Below are positions 1 to 12,639 of a stretch of DNA of 64,000 nt, one piece after another. The position numbers were made by a program, and so were the translations under genes. Source of the stretch: Ligustrum vulgare (Eukaryota > Streptophyta > Magnoliopsida > Lamiales > Oleaceae); contig OY743176.1 in the NCBI GenBank assembly GCA_963555705.1, forward strand, positions 62,570,040 to 62,634,039, given 5' to 3'. Under the pieces are notes generated by a model. It saw nothing but the letters and a program-made list of their open reading frames with translations, made no database searches and was not told where the DNA came from. Positions within the stretch are counted from its first letter, which is position 1, and every line of letters begins with the position of its first letter.

Positions 1-1634
1 TTAAGTTGGGTTTTTTATGTGATAATTGCCTTTTACGGATACAAATATAGAAATCAACTAAAAATATTATGAGAACATGTTTCATTGACAGTGATGATAG
101 AGGAGCTGGAACAATTTCTATTTGATGAAGTCAATTCATCAAGGTTGCATCTGCCGAGAATTATTAAGTCATCCCCTTCAAATAATACCCCATCTGTCTT
201 ACAAAGATAGACTTACTTCTATTTTCACACATATTAAGAAAACATAATTGATATATGTTGGAACTATAAATTTACCTAAATTCTACTTAATATACCCCTA
301 CATTAAATAATGAGTTGTTCGTATTTGTTGATGACAATGCATATTAAATAGGGGTATATTAGAAAATGAAGATATTGATATGCTCTAAAAAAGGAAAGTG
401 ATCAATCTTTGTAGGACAAACAAAAAAGGAAAACATGCCTATCTTTGTGGGACGGTGGGAGTATAAAAATATCTTGGATACTAGAATGTGCCCCCTCAAT
501 TCAGCAAAAAAGTTCTCTTCCTTTTGGCCCTGCCATTCTATTTCCTTCTCTTTGATATTATCCTTATTAGTATGTGTCCCTTACAACTTCTTGATGTAGG
601 AAAATAATGGTATATTCCCTTGATGTTTGAAATCATTTCTACCTGCTTAGGAAATAAATGTTTTGGGCTGTTTCTTCAGTTTTAAGGTGATGGAAAGAGT
701 TTGAATGTATTGGAAGAGGAGTCAAGGTTTTAATGGATGGGCATTCCACATTTTTCTGGACTATGAAAGAAGGAAGGAAAGAAAATTATTGGAACAAAGA
801 CAACATACCGAAGATTGTCTTTTGGAGATTTAGGAAATTTTAGTAGTCAATGGTAATGGGTTGGAGGATTAGACTTGATGCCGTGTGCTGTTAAGATCTA
901 AAGAACTATTTGAAGATGTGGGCTAAAGTTGTGTTGTTTCTTCAGTTTTAAGGTGATAGAAAGAGTTTGAATGTATTGGAAGAGGAGTCAAGGATTTAAT
1001 GGATGGGCATTCCACAATTTTCTGGACTATGAAAGAAGGAAGGAAGGAAATTTATTGGAACAAAGACAACATACCGATGATTGTCATTTGGAGATTTAGG
1101 AATTTTTAGTAGTCAAGGGTAATGTGTTGAAGGATTAGACTTGATGCTGTTCTAAAGAACTATTTCAAGATGTGGGCTAAAGTTCAAACTCATATATCCT
1201 AAGAAAGTAGAAACTACCCCGGAAAGCCATTGCATGAACATAGAATTGACAGAGCATGACCTGACCTGACCACGCTTATGTTTACCAATTTTTTGAGGGA
1301 AAAAAAGTTCTTAAGGATGTATCATGGATGTGATTTCACTTTCATGCTGACTAGGCACCAACTTTTTGGAAATACACCAAAACCATTGGCCTCTAGAAGT
1401 ATCAGGAATCTTGCTTAAAATTTACTAATTTTGTTCTAGCGTAAAGGTAGAATTTATTTGTGGCTGAAATAGTCTCAACTTAGTTGGGAATAATGTCTCC
1501 CGTTGAGATAGCTTGAGGCTTGGTTTATGCATCATACATTAATTGACCTAAAAATAAAAGCTTTCTGAAAACTTAAACTTTACATTCATTTTTTCCTTAA
1601 TATTTTACATCTCAGATTCCTTTTATTTTAACAG
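1..1634. other. Non-coding DNA upstream of the first visible PIG-A exon (probably intron)
   Basis: No exon of a recognisable gene was found here on either strand. The next downstream exon continues a PIG-A-like reading frame, so most of this is probably a long intron whose upstream exons lie outside the window. A two-copy tandem duplication occupies 671-1184. The rest is AT-rich and unremarkable. Confidence 0.5.
671..1184. repeat. Two-copy tandem duplication, period 266 bp
   Basis: Copy 1 starts at 671 and copy 2 at 937, both with tttcttcagttttaaggtga. Both continue through the same landmarks (tggatgggcattccaca, ggaacaaagacaacataccg, gatgtgggctaaagtt). The copies differ by scattered substitutions and a short deletion near the end of copy 2. 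The content resembles decayed coding DNA, but I cannot assign a family. Confidence 0.85.
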
Positions 1635-4436
1635 TCTTACCTGATTTTACTCCGTTCTGGAAGTTCTTTAACAGAAGCATTTTGTATAGCCATACTGGAA
1701 GCAGCTAGTTGTGGATTATTGACAGTCAGCACTCGTGTGGGAGGCGTCCCAGAGGCATGGTCATTATACATTCTCTCTTTGCTCGACTAGTTTGATGGCT
1801 TCTTCAAATGTGCTAGTATTGTGTGGGATGAGAATTTTCACAAATGCTGACTTTTGCCCATTCTGGGAACTTCTAGCTGTGTGCTCAGACTTCTGAAATG
1901 TTTACCTTCTTGTTTTGTAGGTTCTTCCGGATGATATGATTGTTCTTGCAGAGCCAGATCCAAATGACATGGTACAAGCAATTACAAAGGCTATCCATAT
2001 ACTTCCCCAGATTGATCCGCAAGCAATGCACATTCGGGTGAGTTCTTCTAAGCAAAAAAAATTTCAAATTTTCACCGTCCTTGGCTCAAGCACTTAATAT
2101 ACAGAACCTTTTCTGTTAAAAAAAGGCTTAATTTCCTGCGATACCAGTTAAATTTTAAATCAAGGCTGTGTATCTATTGCTTTGGGTCAAATGTCAAAAC
2201 TGCTGTTTAATTCAATGTTATATTATTCAACCCCATTTTCTCATAGCTGAACCATTTCATGTGATTTCAACCTCTCCCCCACTCTTTTTTCAAAAGGAAT
2301 GTATTAATTTGCTCATGTGTTCCTACTGAGGCCTGCATGGCATTGATTCTGAAATCATTCAACACGAGATCATACGTATGCACAAAGAGATGAAGATAAT
2401 TTTGCCAATAAAACTATCATTTTCCATCAATATAATTCATTTAAATCATTCCCACATCAACTTCTTCTTTAAATTCTCTTCATTCACAAATCATAGGTAG
2501 TGTAACGACTAGGCCTCCGTGCCCAAGCCGTTATATCATACGTATTGTGCGCTTTGGGAGAGCATATGCCCTCTTATCTTCTAATGGATTTCTGTCGCGT
2601 CCTCAGGATTCGAATTTAAGACCTCTGTGACTTAAGTTGAATCTTGATATTCAACTTAAATCTCTCTTAAGGGGAGGTCGTGTTTTCGAATTTTGGGGAT
2701 GTTTCAGAAAGTCACGAGTGGTAAAATGGATTTAGATTCTCCTAAAGTGGATAATACGTAAATTAACGGCTTGGATTTAGAGGTCAAGTCGTTATACATG
2801 GGGTTTCTTTGTCCAATTGGTACTAGGATTCAACTTAAGCCTCTCGGTCATGTGTGCAAATCCTAAAGACGTGTCAAAAAGCCTTGAGGGGTAAGATGAA
2901 TTTAGGCTATCCCAAAGTGAACAATACTTAAGTTAACTGGTTGGACATGGAGGCCGAGTCGTTACACATAGGACTTCTTGTGAAACACATCCTAAAACAA
3001 ATTTTACTTGCCTTGTTCATGCATGTATCCACGATACAAGTTGAAGTAAATTATTTATATTAAGTAGTTAAGAAACAAGCCCAATAATGATAAAAATCCA
3101 TTGTTGGTCATTTACATAGCTATTTGTGGGAGAGGTTTAATGCTGAGAGATGGCCCTTGACTTAGATTTTTGAAAGTGTCAACTGTCAATGGTACGTCAT
3201 TAGTAAATAAGATGGAGTAACCAAATTATATTTGGGGGTGGTTATGGTTGCAAGCAAGTTATCCAAGGGTATAAACCATATGGTAACCTCATGTCTATGA
3301 CTCGACTGTCCCTCTGATAAAGAACATATCCACCCCCCCCCCCCAAAAAAAAAAAAAAAAAAGAAGCTAAATACCCAAGAATGGTGGTATAATATTTAAT
3401 TGTAGTACATTATGTGTCAGGAACCTAAATCACAGGGGATTAAAGTATATTTCCTTTCTGAACAGGGTTAAAAAATCTGATTTCCCCATGTTAAAATGTC
3501 AAAATAGATCAGTGACATTAGTTTTGTCTAATTTATTTATGAACAGATGAAGACACTCTACAGTTGGCATGATGTTGCTAGGAGGACAGAGATTGTTTAC
3601 TGTCGTGCTTTGAGATGTTCTAGTCAGAATCTCTCAGAAAGGTTATCCAGGTATGGTTGGAAGACTTGTGTTAACTTTTCAATTTCCCATAATGTATTTC
3701 CAAAGAGGCAAATAAATAAATAGATTAGTACATGAATGAAAAAGAAACAAAAAGGCTCAATATTTTATAGAAAAATTTGTTTGTATAAACAGGTATTTTT
3801 TTGTTACTGATGGTACATAATTTTTAATCTGCAACCCCCTTGTGATTTTGAAGGTCTTGGAATTCGCTATCCCGCTTTATATTCAGTACTCAGTAGTGAT
3901 GAGAAATGGTTTATATGAAATGAAACAATAAACCTCCATATAAATTTATGATCTGCATAGAATGCTGTCGTCGTCTTGAAAGCCTTGGTATACGGATGTA
4001 CTCTTGAGAATGCCAAAGCAAAAAAAATATTCCGTAATTGGGAATTGTTTTCTCACTGTCATCATTAACTTCCTTCTCCCAGAACATCAGAATTCATTGT
4101 TTTTTAGGCATATTTATTTGAATCCTTTCCAAAACGAAAATTGAACTTGTCGCATTGTATATTGTTCTAGGTACCTTCATTGCGGTGCTTGGGCGGGCAA
4201 GCTCTTTTTCTTGGTCATGATAATTGACTTTTTGTTCTGGCATCTCTTGCAATTATGGCTGGTAATCTTTATACTCTTGGTTTCAAAACTTGAGTTTAGT
4301 TAGTTGTGTGTAATAATCTTTGGCAATTTTCCAAAAGCCTGACAGGGACATCGAGGTTGTACCGGATATTCTTCTAACAAATCACCCACGAGGCGAGACA
4401 TCACAGGATTTTAATTTCGATGATCGTTTGAGATAG
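1635..4436 (+). CDS. PIGA: PIG-A-like GPI N-acetylglucosaminyltransferase catalytic subunit, 3' exons only
   Basis: PIG-A is the catalytic subunit of the ER complex that transfers GlcNAc to phosphatidylinositol, the first step of GPI-anchor synthesis. Exons seen: 1635 (5' edge uncertain)-1754, 1921-2037, 3547-3650, 4171-4261 and 4338-4436 (stop TAG 4434-4436). Their phases join without a break. Diagnostic peptides are [18 protein letters not shown] and [10 protein letters not shown] in exon 1 (the E-x7-E region of this GT4 glycosyltransferase family), [17 protein letters not shown] in exon 2, [15 protein letters not shown] in exon 3 and the hydrophobic segment [19 protein letters not shown] in exon 4, which fits the C-terminal membrane anchor. 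Oddities: the intron after exon 1 starts with GC (GAG|GCATGG) rather than GT, and residues encoded before SSLTEAF do not match the family. The 5' half lies outside the window. It could be a working gene or a decaying copy. Confidence 0.85.
2501..2966. mobile_element. Short element with about 21-bp terminal inverted repeats, in a PIG-A intron
   Basis: The left end tgtaacgactaggcctccgtg pairs with the right end catggaggccgagtcgttaca. Flanks are cataggtag on the left and cataggact on the right, sharing six bases, which may be an eroded target duplication. No coding capacity. Inside, a block ending in aagtcgttatacatggg (about 2710-2805) resembles the right end block (about 2890-2966), so the element has an internal partial duplication. 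Mutator-type MITE or a TRIM-like unit are both possible. Confidence 0.65.
3332..3362. repeat. Poly-C / poly-A homopolymer tract
   Basis: A run of twelve C is followed directly by about eighteen A in the intron between PIG-A exons 2 and 3. Such tracts are prone to length error in sequencing. Confidence 0.9.
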
Positions 4437-5520
4437 TGTGCGATCCAAACACCTGGTTGATTACAATTATTCAGATTATTATTATTATTATTTTAAATAA
4501 TGGTTCTATCCTGTTCAAACTGTTCTATATACTGTTTGTTATTGGTTGATTAATATTTTTTGAGGATCTAATTCCACCTCTAAAGTTTTGGTGAAGATGG
4601 ATCAGTCCAGGAGGCCTATAAATGGAGGTCCGGGCCGTTTAAAATCCAGACAATCAGACAATTTTGACATCACTACATTTCAAATGGTGATTGTGCCACT
4701 AATTTTTTAATTCTCTCAATTTCTGTAAATGTGCATTTTCCATTAGTTGCTGTATCAAATTTATTATATTCTCTTCAATTAGTTGAATGCCAATGGCAGT
4801 AGGAACTGAATATTTGCGGTATGTTTATTCAATGTGTAGGAAATTAATCAATTATATTAAAAATAAGTAATTAATTTTGAATAGACTTGTGGTTTCTTCT
4901 TTATTCTCCACATGGAGCAATTACAGGAAACATTTTCTTGAATATGAATACGAGTTCCTTGGCATTTCTAGCTGCATTATAGACTAACCATCGTAAGATG
5001 TTTTTCGACATTTGGCTAATAAGTAAATTTTAATATTATTTATTTCATTATTCTCGTTTATTTCAATATATGTCACCTTCACGTGATGCTTCAACTTTTG
5101 CAATACTGGCAAGTAAATATATTGAGAACTACAATATATAAATATATCTTGTAATCTTTGATAAGGTTAAAAAATTAGCTATACGGAATTATACTTAAAA
5201 GTGAATAAGTAAGTTGCGAAATAAGTAATTCATTTTTGAGTCAGTTTTAGAATTAAGTTTGTATTGTCAAAACAAGTTAATTGTTTGAGTAAAAAGATGA
5301 TTTATCAAATTTGATCAGATAAATTGCACTTAGCCAAACGCACTCTTAAGTAAATAAAACAGAGTAACAAGCACAAAAGTTGTACATTGTAAAACACTCT
5401 AATCTTTGGTTAGCTGAAGTGGCCGTACAATTCATCCCAGAAAATCTTTTATGTTTTTCCCTCTTAACTCTTATAGGATTCTTCGGTAATGAATATGGAT
5501 GACATCGGACGGGTTTGGAA

Positions 5521-5945
5521 TAGAGATGCAATTTTTCGTCCCTGTCCCGTTGAAGATTTACAATTTTCATCCCTACTCCATCCCAAGCTTAAACGGGGAC
5601 GAGACAAGGATATCCAAAATCCCCGTATGTTATTATCTATATATAAGTTTTTTATTTATTTTCAAATTTTGACAATTGAAAATTAAATTTTTAATTGAAT
5701 TATTTGTGCTTTTGGGGGTAAGTTTGAGTTTGGACCGTTATTAACTTTTTAAAATTATTTATTTATTTATTTTTAATCGAATTTGTTAATTGGGTAAGGC
5801 CGACTGGGACCATCCCCGATTTGGGGATAATTTCTCATCCCTCCTCCCCGTTTTTGTCCAAGATTTCCCACAACGTTCGAATTTGATCCTTGTTGGATTT
5901 AGGAATTTCCCGTCCTATTGTTCCCTACAAATGATAGGATGTCTA
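5521..5945. mobile_element. Degenerate hAT-like MITE (candidate)
   Basis: The left end tagagatgcaatttttcgtc and the reverse complement of the right end (tagacatcctatcatttgt) are weakly similar. The interior carries alternating gtcccg/cggggac and catcccc/ggggat blocks typical of GC-rich subterminal repeats of Ac-like MITEs. The flanking 8 bp do not match, so the boundaries are tentative. Confidence 0.4.
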
Positions 5946-6368
5946 TATATTTCAGGAATTTGAAAATATGAAAAACTTCCTCAGTTATATTAAAAAAAAT
6001 TGACATGCACACACGAGTTGGTAAGAACCTAGAAGATGTCAAAATATAGAATTAAGAAATAAATGTTTAAGTATTTTAACAAATATACAACAATATGACG
6101 TATTGAGATTTTGAGTATCTCAAAAAGTAAATCTATTAAGAAGTGTCGTAAAATTTTCGTGTAAACTCAAAACATCCCCAAGTCTAGTGGAGATAGGAGA
6201 CTTTTTCACTTGTTCCCAATGAAGTAACATATCATCGCAGCATCTTCAAACAAATGATTTATCCATTCATCTTCTTTAAACTATGAAGGATCACATGTTT
6301 TATTAAGGTCTAACCACCCACTACATTACGGGCAGAGCTTTGGGTTGTTACATAGAAAAAAGAAAAAA

Positions 6369-6412
6369 GTATGTATGTATGTATGTATGTATGTATGTAT
6401 GTATGTATGTAT
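6369..6412. repeat. (GTAT)n microsatellite
   Basis: About eleven perfect GTAT units. No gene overlaps it. Confidence 0.95.
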
Positions 6413-8279
6413 AGGGATCACAACCCAAATAATATGTTTGTTTGTAGAGATAGTTGCCTCTAATTCGACTTTATTGCGATTAATTGAGATATACACTTCT
6501 CTTCAAATGTTTTTTGTACACACCTTACAATTCTCCATGACTAAGTTTGAAGCATGATTATAATAACATTCGTGGTTATATTGGATTTCATGGTTGATCT
6601 ATTAGGAGTCGACGTACCAAAGTTTCTCAACTTATATTTGATGCAACATTTTTGTTCCAACCTTTTCTTAACAATAAAAAAGCCAAAATAAAATGGTGCA
6701 ATCCGCGTGAAAAATGTCACTGTCGACAAAAAGTTGAACAGAAAATAATAAGCTGTTAGCATCTACTTTGTAGATTTGGAAAATGCCTAGCATTTGTTTG
6801 GTGACTTTGGAGAAATCGCTTTCTTTCACATTTATCTACTATATTACAAAACAAGGCGATTGTATGTTTAGTCTAAAATTAATTTGAATTTTACTTCTCC
6901 AAAGAATGTTATTTGACCTTTTTGGACACTGGGTTTTATTTACACCAAATTTTAGTTACCTTCTTCTGATCATGTTCTAAAAAAGCATAAAGTGTGTGAT
7001 AGATTATAAGATAAATTTCAGACTTTTACGAGCTTAAGTGTGGTTAGGCAAAGCCTAAACATAAAGCATTGACTATCTGACAATGTTGAAGTCTACGAGC
7101 GATTTTTAGAACATTGATCATAATAAAGGTAATATTAATAAATTTAGATATCCACTATCACGTCAAATATAATATCTACACGTGATGCTTTTCTAACCGA
7201 CAATCATTTTAGTAGATGTATCACGGACTTGTTGAAAACCTAAATTTAGGGATCGTAAAATCTTATGCTTCCGTCCTACCCCTCCCTTAATGGGGTGGGG
7301 AAATCCTCGGCGCCAATAGTAAATATGGCGATACGGGGATCATGATCCCGCCCCAAAATTGTTTTATTTTATTTTTATATTTTTAACTTAAATCTTATTT
7401 TTATTAATAATATTAAGAAATAATTAATTAATGGTAAAAATTGATTTTTTAAAATTCATGACTCGTCCTTTAAAGACATTTGATCAAAAAATAAATCATG
7501 TTAATGCATGAAGGCGTTTACTCAACAGAAGATGCTCATCCCACAGTTCAAACACCTAGAAGATATGGCAAAAGTGATATTGTGCACTTTTTGTGTAGTT
7601 ATTCAAATAAAATTCCTAATATAGATGAATGAATTGAGTCCCTATTGGATTTGGTTAAAAATTAAAATTTTATTAAACTTTAGTAGAAATTGATGAAATG
7701 TATGTATCAAAATAAATTTATGAAAAAATGATTTCTGAAAAGTAGTGGCAAATCAAGGCATGTGATGGAGGGTGAATTTATGATTCATTCAAAGTTAGAA
7801 TTTAGTCTTTCATTTGAGCGAAATTGCTATGTTGTCAGAAGTGGACAACGTTATGTTGCCTACTCTTCAGTGAGAATGGTGGGTGGGCAACATAACATTG
7901 CCCATTTCTGGCAACGGAGTGGGACTGTTCATTTGAGTCTTTTTTTTTTTTTTTTAATAATTTGTTGGCCCCTACACAATAGACTAGACTATCCACTAGT
8001 TGGCCGTTGCACTCTTCGCTTGCTAGCTCCACCTCGTGAAAGGAATGGTGAGACCATAACAAGCAAGACACGTATAGGTACGTGTTCGATGAAGTAGTGG
8101 TAAAATGGCCTCTAGCTTATAAGAAGGTTAAAATAGAAGAAATTAATCAATTTTCTTGTATGTTGTACAATGGGAAAAGGTACAAGTCTTTTTCAGTGGA
8201 GTGATAATTTCTATGTATATAACCTTCCAAAGGCTAAAAAAAAATCACAAGTCGATAGTTACATTTCAATGACTATAAT

Positions 8280-8680
8280 TATCTATATCTACATCTATTC
8301 TTCTTCTAAAATGTTCTTAAACGAAGAAATATTTTTGGACTATAATACACTCGACAACAATTTATAATTTCTTATTTGTTCTCAATTAATTTTATTTTTA
8401 ATTATAATATTTTATAATTAATGTGATATTTTTTAATTTATTGATGGTCATTTTCCATTCCAATTTTATTTATCTATTTCTATTTCTATATTTATATCTA
8501 CACTACTTCTAAAATGCCTTTAATTAGAAAAATATTTTTGGCCATAATACCATTGACAATAATTTATAATTTCTTATTTGTCATTCAATTAATCTTATTT
8601 TACTTATAATGTTTTATAATTAATGTAATATTTTATAATTTAATGATGGTCTTTTTCCCTTCAAATTCTATTTATAAATT
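8280..8680. repeat. Two-copy tandem duplication, period about 202 bp
   Basis: Copy 1 (about 8280-8478) and copy 2 (about 8482-8680) share ctatatctacatctat-like starts, the block tttataatttcttatttgt (8361 and 8563) and ttgatggtcattttcc-like ends. Divergence is moderate and the DNA is very AT-rich. Confidence 0.8.
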
Positions 8681-9502
8681 CAATTAAAGTAATTAACATA
8701 GTAAATTTATCGCTCAAAATAATCTCCACATAGTCATTTAAGCGTGTAATATTTCTATTTTAAAATAGTTACGTATTTATTCAATTTCATATAGATTGTT
8801 TGAGTAAAATTATTAGTTTTTAGGATCTAACGAAATAAGTAGTTGAAAATGTACAGTAATTATTATTGAATTTAATGTTTGATTTTGGTTAAATAAAAAG
8901 ACAACTTTTAATATAGATAGACAAATAAATAAAAAAATTGTTAACTTTTCACAAGAGCACTTCATTCTTGTAACTTTCTAAATGCGACCTCGCAACATGT
9001 TATCACCGCCCCTCACATACGCCAAAAAGAAAATGATGTTACTTTGCTACTATATATATTACTCCCCAAATTTGTCACTAATGTGTCACTGCGTAATAAT
9101 GACATTATCTTTGTCATTTATTAATAATTTCTTCCAAATTCATAAATATATATATATATAGAGGTCCATTTTACATATTCATTTGTAATTTTTTTGGAAA
9201 ATTTACAATATTGATTTTTTTTTATTAGTATATACAACTTATTGTCTTTGCAGCTACGAGAGCAGCTGACTTATATCTTTACATACCTTTAAGTGTTTCA
9301 ATACTTTTTAGATAATTTTTTTGCCATTCAAGTGTCAAGTTCAATTGTTTATAAAAATTGTACAAAACAAGTATTTGATGAAGTAATAAATTAAAAATAT
9401 CATTTAGTTGAAAATGGTTTTGACAAAATAAAGATGTTAAGACTATGTACTTGAGTATCGACATATATCTTGTTCCATCTTAATGCAAACTTGAGCTTTA
9501 AC

Positions 9503-9880
9503 CAATGTTCTAAAAGGCCTAATGTGTTGCGAGAAGTCAATGTTGAAAATCAAGAATCACAAATTTAGGCGTGTCAATGCGAATAATAAGCGTTATAATG
9601 CATTTCGTATTTTTAATATTATTTAAATTATTTTTAAGACATTACATATATTTTTATATAAGAAATAGATTTTTTACTATATCATAAAAATATTAGATTT
9701 TTTATCTTAAAAAAAGATAAAAACGAGATTATACGTGACTAGGCGGGATTAAACGTGCCTAGACGGTAAAAAAAAAAAAAAAAAAAAATTGACCGCATTT
9801 TTACATGCATACCCCGAATGCGAGGCCGACCATGACGCCTAGCTCCTAGACGGCGCATTATGTCGCTTTTTAGAACACTG
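9503..9880. mobile_element. hAT-type MITE with 8-bp TSD (CARTGTTCTAAAA family)
   Basis: The left end caatgttctaaaa and the reverse complement of the right end (cagtgttctaaaa) form the terminal inverted repeat. Flanks are gctttaac on the left and actttaac on the right, a 7/8 match consistent with an 8-bp hAT target duplication. The interior has a poly-A tract and GC-rich motifs (aggcgggatt, gacgcctag) that may pair. No coding capacity. Confidence 0.75.
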
Positions 9881-11238
9881 ACTTTAACTAACATATTATC
9901 AATCAAAAAATGTGTAGTCCAAATTGTTCTTATTATTTCACTCTACATCATTGTTACTCATCTTCAATTTAGTGCGATTAAGTCAAACAATTTCAATTTG
10001 TTAGCTATTTGGTCACTTTGTCGGTTCGTCTATTGTTGTCCTAACAAAAAATATTGACGTCTACATTAATCTAATAAATAATGAACATGTAAATACATGC
10101 TTTGATTCATGAATAATATATTAAAATAGTTTATGTGTATTGACGTCAAAATATTATTAAAAAGTCATGTGTAATGCACGGGTTATTAATTAATATTATT
10201 AAAACAACAATTATAGTTAGTTAAAGTTACCCTTTTATCTTCAAATATAGCATAATAATGTTACTGATCAATTTAGCATGACTTTTAAAAAGTTTTAGTT
10301 TTTGAAAATACATAAACATTTTAGTCATCATTTCATTAATTTTTAATCAATCAGCACAATAACTTGTAACACTATTTTAGAGTATCTCCAATGCAATCAT
10401 GTAATGCATTAAAAAATGGCGTCACATCATCAAATGCACATTATAGCTAAAAAAACACTCACAATGCATACTAAATGGGACAATGCTCAACCGACGTGAC
10501 GTAAAAAAATATAGACACAGTCTAAGTGCATGTATACGGTTTTTCAAACTTGTTAACTTGAACATTTTTTTATTTATTATCAATTTATTTGAAGAAACAC
10601 GAGCTTTTCAAACTATTCACTGATGAAAATGATAAATATTTATATATTATTATTAATTTTAGAAAAATAATGATACGAATGTATATATAGTTTTTGTTGT
10701 AGACGTTATTCATTGGAAATAAATTTTGAGTTTGACCGTCTATTCTTTTAACATTAATGTTATATAACTTAAATGACTTTCAACTTAATTGTCACGTAAG
10801 CTAAAATAGACGGGAATGAATTATTACCACTCATTTATCATTTATGCCATGTTCAATCTTATGGTATATAATTTTTCGTATGAGTTATGAAGCAGATTTT
10901 AAATCACTTCTCTCTCAGCCAACGTACGTACTCTCATCGTATGCATCACATCATCTTCAAGTCTCATTCCAAGAGCCTAATTTCCTTAAAATATGAACTT
11001 CCTTAAAATATGATTGCTTAATCAACCAGAAAATTAAATTTTCAGTTTGGTAAGAAATTTTGTTTATAAAAAAAATTTGCTATTTACGAGGCAAAATATT
11101 TGATTGAACAGTTATTTTGAAAAATATGTATACTTTAAAAAATACTATATTGTTTATAAATAAGTTGTCAAAAGACATCGTTAATTAATGTGGAAGAGAA
11201 AGCAAGAAACTTCAGTCTTTGACTGGATCAAAACACGT

Positions 11239-11298
11239 AAATATATATATATATATATATATGAAATGGAATATTTTCCCTTTCTCTCTCTCTCTCTC
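11239..11298. repeat. (AT)n and (TC)n tracts upstream of the ERF gene
   Basis: An AT dinucleotide run (about 11241-11262) is followed by a TC run (about 11282-11297). They lie 250-300 bp before the ERF start codon. Pyrimidine-rich tracts are common in plant core promoters and 5' leaders; any regulatory role is inferred. Confidence 0.7.
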
Positions 11299-11435
11299 AT
11301 CGGGAAGATGTTCCATTTGTCTGATTTGAGCAGAAAATAATTAAGAACAAAAGAGTGAAAACAAGCTAGAAAGAAAAGACCATTTCAGCACTACTAAATT
11401 CTCCTTTTAGGATCTTCCTATTCCTATTCCTTGCG

Positions 11436-11448
11436 CATATAAATATAA
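11436..11448 (+). promoter_or_regulatory. Candidate TATA box of the ERF gene
   Basis: catataaatataa lies about 105 bp upstream of the chosen ATG (11548). This predicts transcription starting near 11465-11475 and a leader of 70-80 nt. It is the best TATA match in the preceding 300 bp apart from the AT repeat. Confidence 0.5.
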
Positions 11449-11547
11449 GCATTCTCATATCAACATTAAACAAGTGAGAAAGTGAAAAACACTAACTATA
11501 AGCCGATAAATATTAATAAATTTCATCCAACTCCTCAACACACCGAA

Positions 11548-12639
11548 ATGGCTAGGAAGAGAAGTGCTAGTGGATTTGATGAGAAAACATGTGACGATCA
11601 AATTCAAGGGAATGTTGGCTGGGACGAGCTGGTGAAGGAGGCGGCTGCCACAAGCGGAATCCGGCGAGCCCGGAAGCGATTTGTTGGTGTTAGACAGAGA
11701 CCATCTGGGCGGTGGGTGGCTGAGATCAAAGATACCATTCAAAAGATACGGGTGTGGTTAGGCACCTTTGACACGGCGGAGGAGGCTGCAAGAGCCTATG
11801 ATGAGGCTGCTTGTTTACTCCGTGGCGCAAATACGCGAACAAATTTTTGGCCTATTTCTCCATCGTCGTCTTCTACTCCGGCATTGCCATCAAAAATCAC
11901 TAAGCTTCTTCTTAGCAGGCTAAAGTCGAGAAATAACTCGTTAGTCTCGGTTTCTCCTTGCTTGTCTGGTGATCATGTTCGTGATGAGCTACCAAAACAG
12001 CAGCTGGAGGAGTATAGAGATGAAGAAATTGCTGATTTTCTCAATGATCATCCCGTTGATATTGATGGTATGATCACTAGTGATTATAACACATACTCAT
12101 CATCAAGTTTTGAATCCTGCATAACAGAAACTGATAAATCTGAGAAAAACTCGAGCAGTTATTTGCTGCAACATGCTAATGATCAGTACTGCTCGAGTGG
12201 AGACGATAACATAGAAGTAGAAGAAGAAAACACGAGCCTCCAAATTGAGGATTTCCAGTTCATCGATGAGATTGGATCGTTCAACTGTTCCCCTTTTGAG
12301 ATTGCTGAGGAGATCTCATTGGAGGGTTACGAAAATGAGCCAATGATGCTTAGCGAGATGATGAAAAGGAACTATGAAAGGAAGTTCTCGGCTTCTCTTT
12401 ATGCATTCAATGGTATAACTGAATGTCTAAAGTTGAAGCTCAAATCAGCACAAGAAGAAAGGTCTGATCAGCTGAGCAGACTCCGAAATGCGTGTAAAGC
12501 GAGCCAGGAAAAGACCAAGACAAGAGATGAAGGCAGGAATGAGAAGAAATTTCAGGATGAGAATTCAACTGATCATAATGAGAATGAACTATCACTCTGG
12601 AACTCCATCGATCTCCAACCGATATGCTATGTCAATTAG
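11548..12639 (+). CDS. AP2/ERF transcription factor, ERN/RAP2.11-like
   Basis: Single-exon gene of 363 codons encoding a nuclear DNA-binding activator of the ERF family. The AP2 domain spans about residues 44-100: [18 protein letters not shown] (YRG element), then [20 protein letters not shown] with WLG and RAYD, then [13 protein letters not shown]. The [17 protein letters not shown] core and NTRTNFWP ending are those of the ERN1/RAP2.11 group, whose members act in nodulation signalling or low-potassium response. A basic patch RRARKR precedes the domain, an [12 protein letters not shown] block follows at about 112-123, acidic stretches fill the middle, and the C-terminus is [14 protein letters not shown]. 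The start is the ATG giving [10 protein letters not shown]: the open frame extends 22 codons upstream but has no ATG there, and MARKRK-type starts are usual in this group. It converges with SnRK1 alpha downstream. The exact orthologue is not resolved. Confidence 0.93.
   Translation: MARKRSASGFDEKTCDDQIQGNVGWDELVKEAAATSGIRRARKRFVGVRQRPSGRWVAEIKDTIQKIRVWLGTFDTAEEAARAYDEAACLLRGANTRTNFWPISPSSSSTPALPSKITKLLLSRLKSRNNSLVSVSPCLSGDHVRDELPKQQLEEYRDEEIADFLNDHPVDIDGMITSDYNTYSSSSFESCITETDKSEKNSSSYLLQHANDQYCSSGDDNIEVEEENTSLQIEDFQFIDEIGSFNCSPFEIAEEISLEGYENEPMMLSEMMKRNYERKFSASLYAFNGITECLKLKLKSAQEERSDQLSRLRNACKASQEKTKTRDEGRNEKKFQDENSTDHNENELSLWNSIDLQPICYVN

Larger units (their letters stand above)
4437..11430. 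other. AT-rich intergenic region between PIG-A and the ERF gene
   Basis: About 7 kb with no supportable gene on either strand; the short open frames lack family resemblance or conserved start contexts. Contents recognised are a degenerate hAT-like element (5521-5945), a GTAT microsatellite (6369-6412), a GC-rich relic near 7250-7370 resembling hAT termini, a 202-bp tandem duplication (8280-8680) and a MITE with TSD (9503-9880). Confidence 0.7.

Noticed and set aside
11482..11547. N-terminal extension of the ERF frame
   Set aside because: The frame is open but begins with GTG and holds no ATG. The first ATG (11548) gives the MARKR start typical of this group.
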